A stretch of DNA of 64,000 nt, taken from NCBI RefSeq assembly GCF_012396585.1, contig NZ_JAAXPR010000001.1, positions 62,001 to 126,000 of the forward strand, given 5' to 3'. Below the pieces are notes generated by a model. It searched no databases. It saw only the letters and a program-made list of their open reading frames with translations, and was not told the DNA's origin. Within the stretch, counting starts at the first letter, position 1, and every line of letters begins with the position of its first letter. The translations under genes were made by a program, and so were the position numbers. This document shows positions 42,472 to 53,690 of this stretch, piece by piece. This stretch comes from Streptococcus ovuberis (GTDB lineage: Bacteria; Bacillota; Bacilli; Lactobacillales; Streptococcaceae).

Positions 42472-44163
42472 CTATATCAGCCCTTCTAGGAGACCACGCA
42501 TGAAGTCTTCCGAATCAAATTGACCAATATCATCAATCTTCTCTCCAAAACCAATCAATTTAACAGGAATATCTAGTTCCTGACGGATAGCCAGGACTAC
42601 ACCCCCTCTGGCAGTACCGTCAATCTTGGTCAGTACCAAACCTGTTAGAGGAGTGATTTTTGAAAATTCTTTGGCCTGAACCAGAGCATTTTGACCTGTT
42701 GAGGCATCTAGAGCCAGGAGAGTCTCATGTGGCGCTTCTGGAAGAACTCGCTTGATAATGCGACCAATCTTCTCAAGCTCTGCCATGAGATTGTCTTTGT
42801 TTTGGAGGCGACCTGCTGTATCAATCAACAGGATATCTACTCCTTCTGCCACCGCTCGCTCCATGCCATCGTAAACCACACTGGCTGGATCTGATTTTTC
42901 GGGACCTGTCACGACATCAACGCCAACACGTTTCCCCCATTCGACCAGCTGGGCAACTGCTCCTGCACGGAAGGTGTCGGCAGCAACCAGCAACACTTTT
43001 TTCCCAGCTTTTTTGTATTGATTAGCTAACTTTCCAATCGAAGTGGTCTTGCCAACCCCATTGACTCCAACAAAGAGCATGACAGTCAAACCTTCTTGGA
43101 AATGGATCTTCTCTGCCTCGAAATTACCATCTTGCTCGTAGATTTCCACCAGTTTTTGAATAATGAGAAGGCGAAGGTCCTCGCCTTTTTTGACATTTTC
43201 CAGCTTTGCTTCCTGGCGCAAGTCTTCTGTTAATTTAGTCGCTACCTGGACACCTACATCGCTACTAATCAAGAGTTCCTCAAGGTCTTCAAAGAACTCC
43301 TCGTCTACCGAGCGGAAATTGGCAAAGAAGGCGTTGAGTTTAGCACCAAATCCGGTTCTGGTCTTCTTAAGGCTCCGATCGTACTTCTCCTGCGTCGTTT
43401 CAACAATTGCTGTCTCCTCACCTGCGATAGCCTCCTCAAGCAGGGCAGCTTGCCTCGCTTCTTCCTCTTTCTTAGCCTGCGCCTCCTGAACAGCTGCTGC
43501 GCGCTTTTCCTTATCACGGAGAATCTCAACGGCCCGCTCCAAGCTAGATGGTATAGAAGTAGTTACACCTTCCGAAACTTGGCTAGCAGGGAGATCTTCC
43601 CTGGTTTCTGTATCTGTAGCTGAACTATTTTGATCGTTCATTTCTGCTCGACTTGAGGGTTGAACATCGTCTTGCTCTAGAAAAGAGTCCCAAACAGGCA
43701 CTTCTTCCCCAGCACTTGTCTCACTAGGAAGACCTTCTTCTAGCCAATTTGGCGAAGCAAACAGGATTTCTTCTTTGTCAGATTCTTCCTCTGACTGGAT
43801 AATCTCTTCTGTAAAGCTGTCTTCAGCGACTTCCTGAGCCATATCCCAATCTAGCTGGTCAAGTGCTATTTCCTCAGCAGTTGATAAATTCTGGTTCAGC
43901 TCTGCCAGGTTATCCTCAACAATATCCTGAACCCGATCAAAATCTGTTGTATACTGGTCGTTAGGCAAAGCGATTGCCTCTGGTTCTGGTAAGTCAATAG
44001 CCACTTCGTCCAAGGAATGTTCAGTCACTTCTTGAATCGTTCCCCAGTTGTGCTCTTCTACAAGCTCCTCTTGATCAGAAGTTCCTTCTTGCTCTAACAT
44101 CTCATGGCTTAAGTCGGCCATGTTATCCTTTTTCTTTCCAAATAAACGATCAAATAATCCCAT
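42472..44163 (-). CDS. ftsY: signal recognition particle receptor FtsY
   Basis: This 563-residue GTPase is the membrane-associated SRP receptor that docks ribosomes for membrane protein insertion. Residues 1-235 form a long, strongly acidic extension rich in Glu, larger than in many relatives. The NG domain follows: N domain from about 262, G1 GVNGVGKTTSIGKLA near 367, G2 DTFRAGAVAQL, G3 DTAGRLQNK near 450, and G4 TKIDGTARGG near 513. It overlaps the preceding HAD stop by one base (TAATG) and lies downstream of smc, as in other streptococci. Confidence 0.97.
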   Translation of the reverse strand: MGLFDRLFGKKKDNMADLSHEMLEQEGTSDQEELVEEHNWGTIQEVTEHSLDEVAIDLPEPEAIALPNDQYTTDFDRVQDIVEDNLAELNQNLSTAEEIALDQLDWDMAQEVAEDSFTEEIIQSEEESDKEEILFASPNWLEEGLPSETSAGEEVPVWDSFLEQDDVQPSSRAEMNDQNSSATDTETREDLPASQVSEGVTTSIPSSLERAVEILRDKEKRAAAVQEAQAKKEEEARQAALLEEAIAGEETAIVETTQEKYDRSLKKTRTGFGAKLNAFFANFRSVDEEFFEDLEELLISSDVGVQVATKLTEDLRQEAKLENVKKGEDLRLLIIQKLVEIYEQDGNFEAEKIHFQEGLTVMLFVGVNGVGKTTSIGKLANQYKKAGKKVLLVAADTFRAGAVAQLVEWGKRVGVDVVTGPEKSDPASVVYDGMERAVAEGVDILLIDTAGRLQNKDNLMAELEKIGRIIKRVLPEAPHETLLALDASTGQNALVQAKEFSKITPLTGLVLTKIDGTARGGVVLAIRQELDIPVKLIGFGEKIDDIGQFDSEDFMRGLLEGLI

Positions 44164-44981
44164 TATGCTTCCTCTTTCAAAATATAGTGCTCAACCACCC
44201 AGGCAATGGCATCCTCATCGTTGGTCACTGGCGTAACAATATCTGCAACAGCTTTCAAGTCCTCTGTTGCATTAGCCATGGCAACGCCGTAACCAGCCCA
44301 AGCCACCATGGTCAAATCATTAGCTTCATCACCACAAGCCATGACCTCTTCTTGCTTCATTCCCAAATGCTCAATCAAGCTCGCAAGCCCATTGGCTTTA
44401 TGCACGCCCTTCGGGTTCCATTCTAGAATAATCGGCCGTGATTTAAAAATCTCAAACTGCTTATGATAGATGGCAGGAATCTGGTCAAGCTTACTGTCAA
44501 TCAGCTCTGCCTCACAGGAGGTCACTGCCTTGTTAAAAGTCATCTCCTGATGCAAATCAGAAAAGTGAGTCGGCATATGATTCAGATTAGGATTGCATGT
44601 CGGATACAGACTAGCAACTTTTGCAGAGAGCGCATAAACGTCCTCATCGTCCAATAGGTCAAGTGGCAAGCCTAACTCTGTTGTCAAATCGTAAATGGCC
44701 TTCACCTCATCGTAGCAAAAGACAGTCTTATCCAATACCTCACCAGTATTTTTCTGGATGAGTCCTCCGTTAAAGGTGATGGCGTAGTCATCTTCATGAA
44801 GCAAATCCAGCTCTTCTAGAAAAGAGCCGATCGCAGCTAGAGGGCGCCCCGTGGTTAAAACGATTTTGACTCCCTTCTGGCTAGCTGCTTGTAGAGCTTC
44901 CTTGTTCCTAGCTGAAATCCTTTTGTCTGATGTCAGCAAGGTACCATCCAAATCTAAGGCTAATAATTTTATTGTTGCCAT
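44163..44981 (-). CDS. Cof-type HAD-IIB phosphatase
   Basis: This 272-residue HAD phosphatase has DLDGTLL (nucleophile near residue 9), TTGRP, KGVHKANGL and GDEANDLTM motifs, with the IIB cap between motifs II and III. It lies in the smc-HAD-HAD-ftsY string. Its start overlaps the preceding HAD gene by 13 bases and its stop overlaps ftsY by one base, indicating tight translational coupling. Substrate not predictable. Confidence 0.92.
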   Translation of the reverse strand: MATIKLLALDLDGTLLTSDKRISARNKEALQAASQKGVKIVLTTGRPLAAIGSFLEELDLLHEDDYAITFNGGLIQKNTGEVLDKTVFCYDEVKAIYDLTTELGLPLDLLDDEDVYALSAKVASLYPTCNPNLNHMPTHFSDLHQEMTFNKAVTSCEAELIDSKLDQIPAIYHKQFEIFKSRPIILEWNPKGVHKANGLASLIEHLGMKQEEVMACGDEANDLTMVAWAGYGVAMANATEDLKAVADIVTPVTNDEDAIAWVVEHYILKEEA

Positions 44982-45772
44982 AAAAACTCCTCTAAATAGG
45001 CCTGAACCGCTTCTTGATCGCAGGGACCAATCACTAAATCAGCCAGTTGTTTGATTTCTTGACGGGCATTGGCGGTAGCAATAGCGGTGCCTGCATATTC
45101 CATCATCCGATAATCATTCAGATTGTCGCCAAAGACTAGCAAGTCTGCGGGATAAAGCACCAAATCTTGGCAAAGCTTTTCTAGGCCAGTCTGCTTATCC
45201 ACATCCGAACGGACAATATCGATGGCATCAAAACCAGTAACCAGGGCGGTCACACCAGGAACGTCTTGATTGAGCCACTGCGCTGCCTGCTGGACCAGTT
45301 CTTCATCAAACTGAGCTGTGATTTTAAAAATATCATCCTCGATAGCCGCAAAATCCCTAACCCGTGTGACCTTCTCATAGTAATGGGCAATATGTGCCAC
45401 ATACTCTTGCGGCGCTGTTTCTAAAACATAAGACGCCCGCTTACCAGATAAGAGCCATTGACCTTGGCGGGCAAAGGGATTCCTCTCGAGGCTTGCCACT
45501 ATCGCTAGATAGAGACTAGGTGGCATCAAGGCCTCAAAGTGCACCTGTTCCTTTTCCACGACCAGACTCCCATTTTCTGCAATAAAGATCACGCGTTTCT
45601 CGAATCCCTCAAAAAGCGCTGCCAAGGCTAAATAAGGACGACCGCTAGCCACTGCAAAACGAATACCTCGAGCATCCAAACCATCTAAAATTCGCTCAAA
45701 ACGCGCTCGATCAAACTGACCGGAGCCATCCAAAAAGGTTCCATCCATATCTGATGCTATTAGTTTAATCAT
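44969..45772 (-). CDS. Cof-type HAD-IIB phosphatase
   Basis: This 267-residue HAD phosphatase starts at the ATG at 45772, preceded by GTGAGGT; a reading four residues longer would use that SD region as coding. Motifs are SDMDGTFLD, ASGRP and GDNLNDYRM. It is more diverged from the two other HAD-IIB proteins in this window than they are from each other. It follows smc after 227 bases that contain the smc terminator. Confidence 0.9.
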   Translation of the reverse strand: MIKLIASDMDGTFLDGSGQFDRARFERILDGLDARGIRFAVASGRPYLALAALFEGFEKRVIFIAENGSLVVEKEQVHFEALMPPSLYLAIVASLERNPFARQGQWLLSGKRASYVLETAPQEYVAHIAHYYEKVTRVRDFAAIEDDIFKITAQFDEELVQQAAQWLNQDVPGVTALVTGFDAIDIVRSDVDKQTGLEKLCQDLVLYPADLLVFGDNLNDYRMMEYAGTAIATANARQEIKQLADLVIGPCDQEAVQAYLEEFLWQQ

Positions 45773-45917
45773 CCCAAACCTCACTATTTCTATTTATCAT
45801 TATATCATATCTCATCAGGAATAATACAGCCTAATTCTCTCCCTCTTCATGTGCTGGCAAAAATCTGTAAAGCTTCGATGTCCTGTAAAAAATCCAATAA
45901 GAGAATCGTCTATCGCA

Positions 45918-45948
45918 GAAAAAGAGCTCGGTCTCCCTCGCTCTTTTC
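45918..45948 (-). terminator. terminator after smc
   Basis: Stem AAAAGAGC/GCTCTTTT with a 12-base loop, tail TTTTTCTG on the minus strand, about 50 bases past smc. Confidence 0.75.
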
Positions 45949-45999
45949 TTTCTCTACATTGTTACTTGGTGTAAATCTGGCCTAAGTCCTGCGTTTAGA

Positions 46000-48900
46000 C
46001 TACTTCACAATCCCCTCAACGTCCTTCAATTTGACTGAGACGATCTTGGATACACCTGATTCTTGCATAGTGACACCATACATGGCATCTGCCGCCGCCA
46101 TTGTGCCCTTTCTGTGCGTTACCACGATAAACTGGCTCGCCTTATCAAAGCGGTTGAGATAATCGCCAAACCGTTTGACATTGGCCTCATCAAGTGCTGC
46201 TTCTACCTCATCTAAAATGACAAAAGGAATAGTTTTGACACGGATGATAGCAAATAGCAGAGCTAGGGCCGAGAGAGCTTTCTCCCCACCAGACATAAGG
46301 TTGAGAGATTGAATTTTCTTTCCTGGAGGCTGAACCGAAATCTCAATCCCAGCCGTCAGCAAGTCTGAGTCCGTCAAAATCAGATCTGCGGATCCACCGC
46401 CAAACATCTGTCGGAAGGTCTGCTGGAAGGAGACCCGAATCGCCTCAAACGTTTCTTTAAAGCGTTCCTTAACCTCCATATCCATCTCCCTAATGGTCTC
46501 TAGGAGCAAGGTTTTAGCAGATAAGAGGTCTTCTCTCTGGTCAGAGAGAAAGGCTAAACGCTGACTAACTTCTTCAAACTGGGCGATAGCTTCCAGATTG
46601 ACCGGACCTAAACGCCTGATCTTACCTTCCAGTTGTTTAAGAGCTTGCTCTGACCCTTCTAGGTCTTCAAGAGGCTGGGCCTGATGATGGGCTGCATCAA
46701 AAGTAAGCTGAAACTCCTCCGCCAACTTGGCAAGAAACTGTCGCAGACGCTCAGACAAATGCTCGATTTCTGCCTCTAATTTTGTCTGCTGACGGATGAG
46801 GTCTTCATTGCGTGTGCGACTCTCAGCCAAACGACTCGCTAAATCCTCTGCTTGGCCCTCTAAATCCTCCATCTCAAAACGATGACGGATCTGTTCCTGT
46901 GATAGAACCTCCTTACGGCTTTGACAATCTGCCATTTGCGCCAGAAGGCTCTCCTTATCCGCTGTGCTTAATTGCAAGGTCTTGTCGGCAATGACTGCCT
47001 CCAAAGCAATTATTTCTTGGTGCAGCCGCGTCAAGTCTTCTTGAAGACGGGCTTGTTCAGTCTGGGCAAAACCTTTCTCGCTCTGGAGCTGATTTTCTTG
47101 AAGCTTAGCTGCTGACAAGGACGCTTGGAGGGTTTGAAGATGGCTCTCCACCGCCTCTTTATCCCCCTTGACCTGCTCAATACGCTGGCTCAGCGCCTGC
47201 TTATCTGCTTCGATCTGATCTAACTCACTCTTCAAAGCCTGGCGTGCCTCTTCTAACCGTGAGAGGTCTGAAAGTCCATTCTCATTCGCTTTTAAGGTTA
47301 ATAATGTCTCCAAATCCGCCAAGTGCTTCGCCTGACTCTCGTGCTGGAGTTGGGCTTTTTGTTCGTTTAAACGTGCTACTTCGCCAGCCTCTTTGAGGTG
47401 AGCTAAGGCAAGTTGCTGTTGGTTTAAATCACTCTTTGCTTGCTCCACCTGGCTCTCCACTTGGCCTAGTTCAGCCTTCAGCCGAAGAAGGGTCCCTTGC
47501 AGTTGATCCAGTTCTGGTTTGATAAAATTGCTATTGTTCTGGCGACTGGCACCACCTGCGTAGGCTCCACCTGTGCGAATCTCAGAGCCGTCTAGAGTGA
47601 CGAGACGAACTTGAAACTGGGTTTTTCGAGCTGCCTGATTGGCCTCTTCTAAGCTTTCAAAAATAGCGGTCGTCCCCAAGAGGTTCTGAAAAATATTAGC
47701 ATGGGTAGGGTCAAAGTCAACTAGATCCACTGCTAATCCCAAAAAACCAGGTTGGTTGGTCACTTGACTCAACTGGTGACTCGCTAGCTGACGCGGTTTT
47801 ATAGTCGTCAAAGGCAAGAAAGTAGCTCGCCCTTGGCGGTTTTTTTTCAAGAAGGCAATCGCTTGAGTCGCCGCTTTTTCGTCTGCTACCATGACATGCT
47901 GGCTAGCAGCTCCCATAGCGATTTCAATAGCTGTCTGGTACTTGGGATTAAAGGTAACATGCTCACTGACTGCTCCTATAATACCCGATAGCTGGTTTGA
48001 GGCCTGTAAGACACTGCGAACACCTGCAAAAAAGTTCGTGTGGTTCTTCAGGATATTGGCCAAGGTCTGCGCTCTCGCTTCGGCAGTCTTGATTTGGTCC
48101 ATCAGGGTAAACATGGCTTCCTGCTTGGTCTGATAGTCTTGGTTCAGACTAGCTTCTGCTTTGGCTTCCTGCTGATAAGTCACCATTAGATTTTGAACTT
48201 CTTGTTGAGCCTTCTGGTAGGTGGTTTGGCTGTCAGCTGTCGCATGACGAACTGCTTTAACTTCCTCTTCCAATTTAACAAGCTCTGTTGCCTGGCTAAC
48301 TGACTGCTCCTTCAGATGCTTAACCTGATTAGTAAGAGCTGTCAGCTGGTTTGACTTGTCTGCTTCCGTTTGCATAAGTTGGACAAAGTCTTCTCTCAAC
48401 GATTCAATCACTTGGTCTGGACTTTTTGAAAATTGGCGTGACTCCTGAGTTAACCCCTCTATCTCAAGAATCACCTGCTTCAAACGCTTATCTAAGTCAG
48501 CCAAGGCCTCTTCCTTGGCTTTCAGGTCTTCTTGAGTCTTGTTGTAACGGTCATTCAGAACCTCCAAACGCTCGCTGGCTTCCGCCCTGCTAGCTTCATT
48601 TTGGTTAGCTTCCAAATCCTGCAAGGCTATTTTTTGTTCTAGGTCTGCTATCAGCTGAGTCAGATGGACCAAATCTCCTTGAAGTTTTTCGCCTTTAACT
48701 TGTAGTTCTTGGCGTCTCTGCTTGAGTGCCTGATTATCAGCTTCCATCTGATCTCTTTGGCTATAGTAGGTTTGTAGAGCCACCTGAACTTGATCAAGCT
48801 GATTTTCCAGCTGAGTTAACTGGTCTTTTCCAAGCTTAATCTGCCCAACAAGAACGTTGAGGTAGAGGTCTTTTCGCTCACCATCCAAGGCTAAAAATTG

Positions 48901-49539
48901 CCTAGCGGTCTCAGCCTGCTTAGTCAGAGGCGCTATTTGAGTGTCCAATTCATAAATGATGTCTTCCAAGCGATCCAGATTATCCTGAGTCTGATTGAGC
49001 TTGCTTTCGGTCTCTCTCTTACGGGTCTTATATTTAAGGACACCAGCCGCCTCTTCAAAAATAGCACGACGCTCCTCAGGTTTAGAGTTAAAAATAGCTT
49101 CTACCCGTCCTTGGGAAATGATGGAGAAGGAATCCCGCCCCAGACCTGTATCCATGAAAAGATCGTGGATATCCTTCAAGCGCACCTTTTTGCCATCAAT
49201 CAAGTACTCGCTATCTCCGTTACGGTAAATTTGCCGCTCTACCTTAATTTCCTTGCCCTTATCTGTTATAAACTGATCACTGTTGTCCAAGACTACTGTG
49301 ACAGACGCAAAATTTAAGGGCTTACGGTTCTCGGTTCCTGCAAAAATGACATCAGGCATTTTGCCCCCACGCAAACTTTTAGCAGATGATTCTCCCAAGG
49401 CCCATCGCAAACTTTCTGTGATATTGGACTTGCCTGAACCATTCGGTCCCACAACAGCTGTCACCCCACGGTCAAAAACTACTTTGGTCTTATCCGCAAA
49501 TGATTTGAAGCCTTGCATGTGAATTTCTTTTAAATACAT
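46000..49539 (-). CDS. smc: chromosome segregation protein SMC
   Basis: This 1179-residue ATPase is the core of the SMC-ScpAB condensin. The N-terminal head has Walker [12 protein letters not shown] (near 31-41) and the Q-loop region. Two long coiled coils (about 165-500 and 665-1000) flank the hinge at about 510-660, with [11 protein letters not shown]. The C-terminal head shows the signature [17 protein letters not shown] near 1086 and Walker [17 protein letters not shown] near 1110. It overlaps the rnc gene end by 10 bases, so the two are coupled. Confidence 0.98.
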   Translation of the reverse strand: MYLKEIHMQGFKSFADKTKVVFDRGVTAVVGPNGSGKSNITESLRWALGESSAKSLRGGKMPDVIFAGTENRKPLNFASVTVVLDNSDQFITDKGKEIKVERQIYRNGDSEYLIDGKKVRLKDIHDLFMDTGLGRDSFSIISQGRVEAIFNSKPEERRAIFEEAAGVLKYKTRKRETESKLNQTQDNLDRLEDIIYELDTQIAPLTKQAETARQFLALDGERKDLYLNVLVGQIKLGKDQLTQLENQLDQVQVALQTYYSQRDQMEADNQALKQRRQELQVKGEKLQGDLVHLTQLIADLEQKIALQDLEANQNEASRAEASERLEVLNDRYNKTQEDLKAKEEALADLDKRLKQVILEIEGLTQESRQFSKSPDQVIESLREDFVQLMQTEADKSNQLTALTNQVKHLKEQSVSQATELVKLEEEVKAVRHATADSQTTYQKAQQEVQNLMVTYQQEAKAEASLNQDYQTKQEAMFTLMDQIKTAEARAQTLANILKNHTNFFAGVRSVLQASNQLSGIIGAVSEHVTFNPKYQTAIEIAMGAASQHVMVADEKAATQAIAFLKKNRQGRATFLPLTTIKPRQLASHQLSQVTNQPGFLGLAVDLVDFDPTHANIFQNLLGTTAIFESLEEANQAARKTQFQVRLVTLDGSEIRTGGAYAGGASRQNNSNFIKPELDQLQGTLLRLKAELGQVESQVEQAKSDLNQQQLALAHLKEAGEVARLNEQKAQLQHESQAKHLADLETLLTLKANENGLSDLSRLEEARQALKSELDQIEADKQALSQRIEQVKGDKEAVESHLQTLQASLSAAKLQENQLQSEKGFAQTEQARLQEDLTRLHQEIIALEAVIADKTLQLSTADKESLLAQMADCQSRKEVLSQEQIRHRFEMEDLEGQAEDLASRLAESRTRNEDLIRQQTKLEAEIEHLSERLRQFLAKLAEEFQLTFDAAHHQAQPLEDLEGSEQALKQLEGKIRRLGPVNLEAIAQFEEVSQRLAFLSDQREDLLSAKTLLLETIREMDMEVKERFKETFEAIRVSFQQTFRQMFGGGSADLILTDSDLLTAGIEISVQPPGKKIQSLNLMSGGEKALSALALLFAIIRVKTIPFVILDEVEAALDEANVKRFGDYLNRFDKASQFIVVTHRKGTMAAADAMYGVTMQESGVSKIVSVKLKDVEGIVK

Positions 49540-50228
49540 TTCACATCTCCTCGCTCGACAGCAGCACGGGCGGCATTTTGCTCAGCTAATTTCTTCGAGC
49601 GCCCCTGACCTCGGCCAATAGGTTTACCTTGTACCCTAACTTCTACTTCAAATAATTTCTCATGAGCTGGACCAGTCTCAGCTACGACCTGATAGTCAAT
49701 GCCAATTTCTCCATTGACCTGCAACATCTCTTGTAGACGTGTCTTATAGTCCTCAATTCTTTCAAAGGTCCCTCGCTCCAGATGCGGGATCATAACTTGC
49801 TTAAGGAAGCCCTCAACCGCTTCTAGACCTTGGTCTAATAGCAGAGCTCCTAAGAAGGCTTCAAACGCATCACCTAGGATTGTATCCCTATCGCGACCAC
49901 CCGATTTTTCCTCGCCCTTGCCCAAACGCAAGTAAGGAGCAAAACCACAGGTTCTCGCAAAACCAGCCAAACTCTCCTCGCGCACAAAAGTAGAACGCAA
50001 TTTAGACATCTCCCCTTCGGGTTTCTCAGGGGAATCTTCAAACAAGTAACGTGAAATAATTAATTGGAGAACAGCGTCTCCTAAAAATTCCAAGCGCTCG
50101 TTGTGTGAAATTTTTAAGAGGCGGTGCTCATTGGCATAAGAAGTATGGGTAAAAGCCGTTTCCAAGAGAGAAATATCCTGAAAATGAATCCCATAATCTT
50201 TTAACAATTTTTGATTTAATTGGTGCAT
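49530..50228 (-). CDS. rnc: ribonuclease III
   Basis: This 232-residue enzyme cleaves double-stranded RNA in rRNA and mRNA processing. The catalytic signature [20 protein letters not shown] (near 43-62) includes the active-site Glu and Asp. A second catalytic Asp/Glu pair lies in [20 protein letters not shown]. The C-terminal double-stranded RNA-binding domain (about 155-228) ends [17 protein letters not shown]. It lies between vicX and smc as usual in streptococci. The 344-base upstream gap contains a strong hairpin that might be its own substrate. Confidence 0.97.
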   Translation of the reverse strand: MHQLNQKLLKDYGIHFQDISLLETAFTHTSYANEHRLLKISHNERLEFLGDAVLQLIISRYLFEDSPEKPEGEMSKLRSTFVREESLAGFARTCGFAPYLRLGKGEEKSGGRDRDTILGDAFEAFLGALLLDQGLEAVEGFLKQVMIPHLERGTFERIEDYKTRLQEMLQVNGEIGIDYQVVAETGPAHEKLFEVEVRVQGKPIGRGQGRSKKLAEQNAARAAVERGDVKCI

Positions 50229-50572
50229 GTGTAACTCTTTCTATTTTTGAGGAATAAGAAGTAAGAGCACGAATCTATTCGGCATTTCAGAGAGAACCCT
50301 ATCGCCCTAAACCTTTTATTTCTGACTAATCATATCTAGAGGCGGGGAAGGCCCTGCCTCTAGGACAATTGACACAAATCATGTCTAAAAATAAGTGCTC
50401 CGTATGTTGTTGAATGCCTACTTCAAACAGTATCGACTTGCCTTTTCATAACATCTCACAGATACCTTTTCACTAGGTCAACGGCCACTTTCTTGCGATG
50501 TCTTGCTCCAGTTTTTAAAACCTTACCTATCGGAGTAAAATCACTGCTCTTTAAGTTAAGACCGTCATTCTC
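50229..50572. other. vicX-rnc intergenic with strong hairpin
   Basis: The only strong structure is the 12-bp stem with one A-C mismatch at 50336-50363 (CTAGAGGC...GCCTCTAG). It has no T-tract on either strand. No gene is visible and no promoter is convincing. Confidence 0.6.
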
Positions 50573-51376
50573 CTAAATATCGGTCAACGGGGTCGCGGTA
50601 TCTGGCGATGTGTCAAAGAGGTGAAAATCTTCACCAACTCGTAAATCTGCTTGAGCTAGCTGATTAAAAACTGTCATATGGGCTAGTTCTTTGATATTAT
50701 TTTCCTTAGATAAGTGCCCCAAATAAATTTTCTTGGTCTTATGACCTAGGCTACGAATCATGGCTTCCGCACCATCTTCGTTACAGAGGTGCCCTATATC
50801 CGACAAGATGCGTTGCTTGGTTTTCCAAGGATAAGAGCCTGCTCGCAAGATCTCAACATCATGGTTAGCCTCAATCAGATAGCCATCCGCATTTTCAATC
50901 ATCCCTATCATCCGATCGCTGACATAGCCAGTATCCGTCAACATAACAAAGCTCTTGCCATCCTTCATAAAACGGTAAAACTGAGGGGCAACCGCATCAT
51001 GGCTAACAGCAAACGAGGCAATGTCTAAGTCGCCAAGCGTTTTGAGGCTGTCCCGTTCAAAAATATGCTTTTGCTCATTGGAAAGTTTTCCCAAAGCGTT
51101 TTTAGCTTCTAGGACCTGCCAAGTCTGGGCATTGGCATAAACATCCAAACCATACTTTCGTGCCAAAATCCCAACGCCTTTCACATGGTCGCTATGTTCA
51201 TGGGTGATTAAAATAGCATCCAAGTCCTCGGCTCTCCGGTCAATCTCACCTAACAGCTGCTCAACCTTTTTACCGGTCAAACCAGCGTCAACCAATATTT
51301 TTTTCTGATCAGACTCCAAGTAAAAGGCATTTCCTGTTGAGCCCGAAGCTAATATACTGTATTTAAATCCCTGCAT
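50573..51376 (-). CDS. vicX: metallo-beta-lactamase fold protein VicX (YycJ/WalJ)
   Basis: This 267-residue MBL-fold protein has the metal motif LITHEHSDHVKG near residue 57, further ligands in SHDA and LIEANHD, and LGHLSKENN near the C terminus. YycJ-type proteins are putative nucleases linked to the WalRK system and DNA repair. Its start overlaps the vicK end by 14 bases. The Asp/Gly-rich N-terminal ILASGSTGNAFYLE matches the family. Confidence 0.95.
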   Translation of the reverse strand: MQGFKYSILASGSTGNAFYLESDQKKILVDAGLTGKKVEQLLGEIDRRAEDLDAILITHEHSDHVKGVGILARKYGLDVYANAQTWQVLEAKNALGKLSNEQKHIFERDSLKTLGDLDIASFAVSHDAVAPQFYRFMKDGKSFVMLTDTGYVSDRMIGMIENADGYLIEANHDVEILRAGSYPWKTKQRILSDIGHLCNEDGAEAMIRSLGHKTKKIYLGHLSKENNIKELAHMTVFNQLAQADLRVGEDFHLFDTSPDTATPLTDI

Positions 51377-52745
51377 CTGTCTCCGTCATTTCTAATTTAT
51401 CCAATACCTCCGTATCCTCCCAATCTTCGGAAACCAGCTTATCATAAGGTAGTACCATAGTAAAGGTTGACCCCTTGCCATAGTCACTTTTAGCCCAAAT
51501 AAAGCCCTGATGCGCTTTGATGATTTCCTTAGCAATAGCCAATCCAAGACCCGTTCCGCCCTGAGCTCGACTCCTAGCCTTATCCACCCGGTAAAAACGG
51601 TCAAAAATCTTAGACAAGTCACTCTTTGGAATCCCTAAGCCTTCATCCGCAATAGAAATAATTAGCTGATTTTCCGTCGTTTTCATGCTAATAGTGATAT
51701 TTCCGCCATCAGGTGAGTACTTAATGGCATTATTGACAATATTATCAATGACCTGCGAAATCTTATCGGTGTCAATCTCAATCCAAATTGGCTTAATAGG
51801 GTAATTTCGGATAATGGTATAGTGTTTTCGGTCTTCCTGCTGTTTCATCTGGTCAAAACGGTTGAGGATAAAGGTCATAAAGGCCGTAAAATTGACCAAT
51901 TCTAACTCCAATTCAATCGTTTGATTATCAAACCGTGAGAGATTGAGAAGGTCTGTAATCATCCGCATCATGCGATTAGTCTCATCCAGCGACACCTTGA
52001 CAAAACTAGGTGCCACGGCATCAGTCAGGGCACCTTCATGAAGGGCTTCTAAGTAAGACTTAACCGAGGTCAGCGGCGTTCGCAGCTCATGACTAACCGT
52101 CGAAACAAAGAGTCTGCGCTCCCGTTCTTCCTTAATCTGCTTGGTCATATCATGAAGGACCACAACTAGCCCTGCGGTAAACCCAGATTCTCGCTTTATA
52201 GAAGCAATATTGGCCCTGAAAGTCATGTATTCCCCTGTTTGACCAGGCAAGTCCACAAAAAGTTCAGGCGTGTTTTTCAAGAGATCGCTAAAGCTATAGT
52301 CCTCAGCAATATCCAAAACATCCACTAAAAACATTTCCCCCATAACCGTCTGGTCCAGCAAGCCTAACTGACGCTTGGCTGTCTCATTGATCAGAATAAT
52401 ACGCCCTTGGCGATCAGTGGCCATCACCCCGTCACTCATATAGGTCAAGATAGAGGAGAGACGATTTTTTTCTTGCTCCAAACTGTCCTGGGTTAGACGA
52501 ATAACCTCAGACAAATCGTTGAGGCTATTGGTCATATCAGTCAATTCTGGACTTCCTAAAACATCCAAAACTTCAGAGTAATCCCCTTGAATCAAGTCTT
52601 GGACCTTTTGATTAAGCAACTTGATCTGCTTATTGTCCTTATGGTTTTCAAGAAGCAAAAAGACCAAAATCGCTAAAAACCCAAAGACAATAAGGCCAAA
52701 GATAAATCCTGGGGAGAAAATAAAGAGTCTAAGTTTTTCAATCAT
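51363..52745 (-). CDS. vicK: sensor histidine kinase VicK (WalK)
   Basis: This 460-residue kinase starts at 52745, overlapping the vicR stop by 8 bases (ATGATTGA). It has one transmembrane helix (about 10-31) and a very short outside part, as is typical of streptococcal VicK. HAMP (about 35-85), PAS (about 95-200), the H-box [20 protein letters not shown] (near 231), N-box NAIKYSPDG and G-box [11 protein letters not shown] follow. VicRK tunes cell-wall hydrolase and fatty-acid genes; in streptococci it is linked to envelope homeostasis. The PAS may sense redox or internal cues. Confidence 0.97.
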   Translation of the reverse strand: MIEKLRLFIFSPGFIFGLIVFGFLAILVFLLLENHKDNKQIKLLNQKVQDLIQGDYSEVLDVLGSPELTDMTNSLNDLSEVIRLTQDSLEQEKNRLSSILTYMSDGVMATDRQGRIILINETAKRQLGLLDQTVMGEMFLVDVLDIAEDYSFSDLLKNTPELFVDLPGQTGEYMTFRANIASIKRESGFTAGLVVVLHDMTKQIKEERERRLFVSTVSHELRTPLTSVKSYLEALHEGALTDAVAPSFVKVSLDETNRMMRMITDLLNLSRFDNQTIELELELVNFTAFMTFILNRFDQMKQQEDRKHYTIIRNYPIKPIWIEIDTDKISQVIDNIVNNAIKYSPDGGNITISMKTTENQLIISIADEGLGIPKSDLSKIFDRFYRVDKARSRAQGGTGLGLAIAKEIIKAHQGFIWAKSDYGKGSTFTMVLPYDKLVSEDWEDTEVLDKLEMTETDAGI

Positions 52746-53442
52746 TATTTCTAATGTAATAACCAACACCACGGCGGGTCAAAATGTACTCTGGGCGACT
52801 CGGCACATCCTCAATCTTTTCACGTAGACGCCGAACCGTCACATCCACTGTCCTAACATCTCCAAAATAATCATAGCCCCAGACTGTCTCTAGGAGATGC
52901 TCCCTGGTCATCACCTGACCCGTGTGAGTCGCTAAGTGATAAATCAATTCGAATTCACGATGGGTCAGCTCCAGATCACGCCCTTCCTTACGTACCAAAA
53001 AGGCATCTGGGAGAATCTGCAGGTTCCCAATCACGATCTCAGACAGAGGTTTGGTCTCTGTATCTGTCTGCTGTTCAGAAATCTCACTGCGACGCAAAAG
53101 TGCCTTAACCCGAGCTTGCAACTCTCGATTGGAAAACGGCTTTGTAACATAATCATCCGCCCCGATTTCAAGACCAATCACCTTATCAAACTCGCTATCC
53201 TTGGCGGACAAGACAATGATAGGGACATTACTGGTCTTACGGAGGGTTCGTGCAACCTCAAGCCCATCTAGCTCAGGTAACATTAAATCTAGGATAACAA
53301 TGTCTGGCTTTTCTGCTTCAAACTGAGCCAAGGCTTCACGTCCATCAAAGGCTGTCACAACATCATAGCCTTCCCGTGTCATATTGAATTTTATAATATC
53401 CGAAATCGGTTTTTCATCATCAACGATTAGTATTTTTTTCAT
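52738..53442 (-). CDS. vicR: essential response regulator VicR (WalR)
   Basis: This 234-residue OmpR-family regulator has the receiver domain with acidic DDE (residues 8-10), phospho-Asp in [12 protein letters not shown] near 52 and [21 protein letters not shown]. The winged-helix domain ends [21 protein letters not shown] and RRGVGYYI. WalR binds TGTWAH-N5-TGTWAH-type sites. It is the first gene of vicRKX; an extended -10 lies 27 bases upstream and a GAGG SD precedes the ATG. Confidence 0.98.
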   Translation of the reverse strand: MKKILIVDDEKPISDIIKFNMTREGYDVVTAFDGREALAQFEAEKPDIVILDLMLPELDGLEVARTLRKTSNVPIIVLSAKDSEFDKVIGLEIGADDYVTKPFSNRELQARVKALLRRSEISEQQTDTETKPLSEIVIGNLQILPDAFLVRKEGRDLELTHREFELIYHLATHTGQVMTREHLLETVWGYDYFGDVRTVDVTVRRLREKIEDVPSRPEYILTRRGVGYYIRNND

Positions 53443-53468
53443 AGCTGTATCCTCAAGTAGTTCTCTCC

Positions 53469-53477
53469 ATTATATCA
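53469..53477 (-). promoter_or_regulatory. vicR extended -10 promoter
   Basis: Minus strand TGA-TATAAT, 27 bases before the vicR ATG; the -35 is weak. Confidence 0.6.
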
Positions 53478-53531
53478 TATCAAAATTTCAAATAAATAGC
53501 ACTTTTTATCATTTTAAGGCTAAGGCGACAA

Positions 53532-53690
53532 TCACTCCTCTTCCTCATCTAACTGAGCCAAGAGGAGATCGTAAGCTGTCAGACCTTCTGGTGCATGACG
53601 AACCAGTTCCAAGGTATCTTCTTGAAAAGCTCTACTAGCTGATGTCACTGCATCTAACTCACCCGATAACAATTCTTCAATCGTAACCAT
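53532..53690 (-). CDS. small acidic protein upstream of vicR
   Basis: This 52-residue ORF starts MVTIEELLSGELDAV and ends LLLAQLDEEEE. The ATG at 53690 has a good SD (TGGAGG, 6 bases before). It is strongly acidic and helical. A TTG-initiated reading 32 codons longer (from 53786) has no SD. I do not recognise a function. It ends 89 bases before the vicR start, and the vicR promoter lies in that gap, so it is likely a separate unit. Confidence 0.5.
   Translation of the reverse strand: MVTIEELLSGELDAVTSASRAFQEDTLELVRHAPEGLTAYDLLLAQLDEEEE

Noticed and set aside
48898..49317. 139-codon plus-strand frame opposite smc
   Set aside because: It lies over the smc N-terminal head and coiled-coil coding sequence; no SD or domain.
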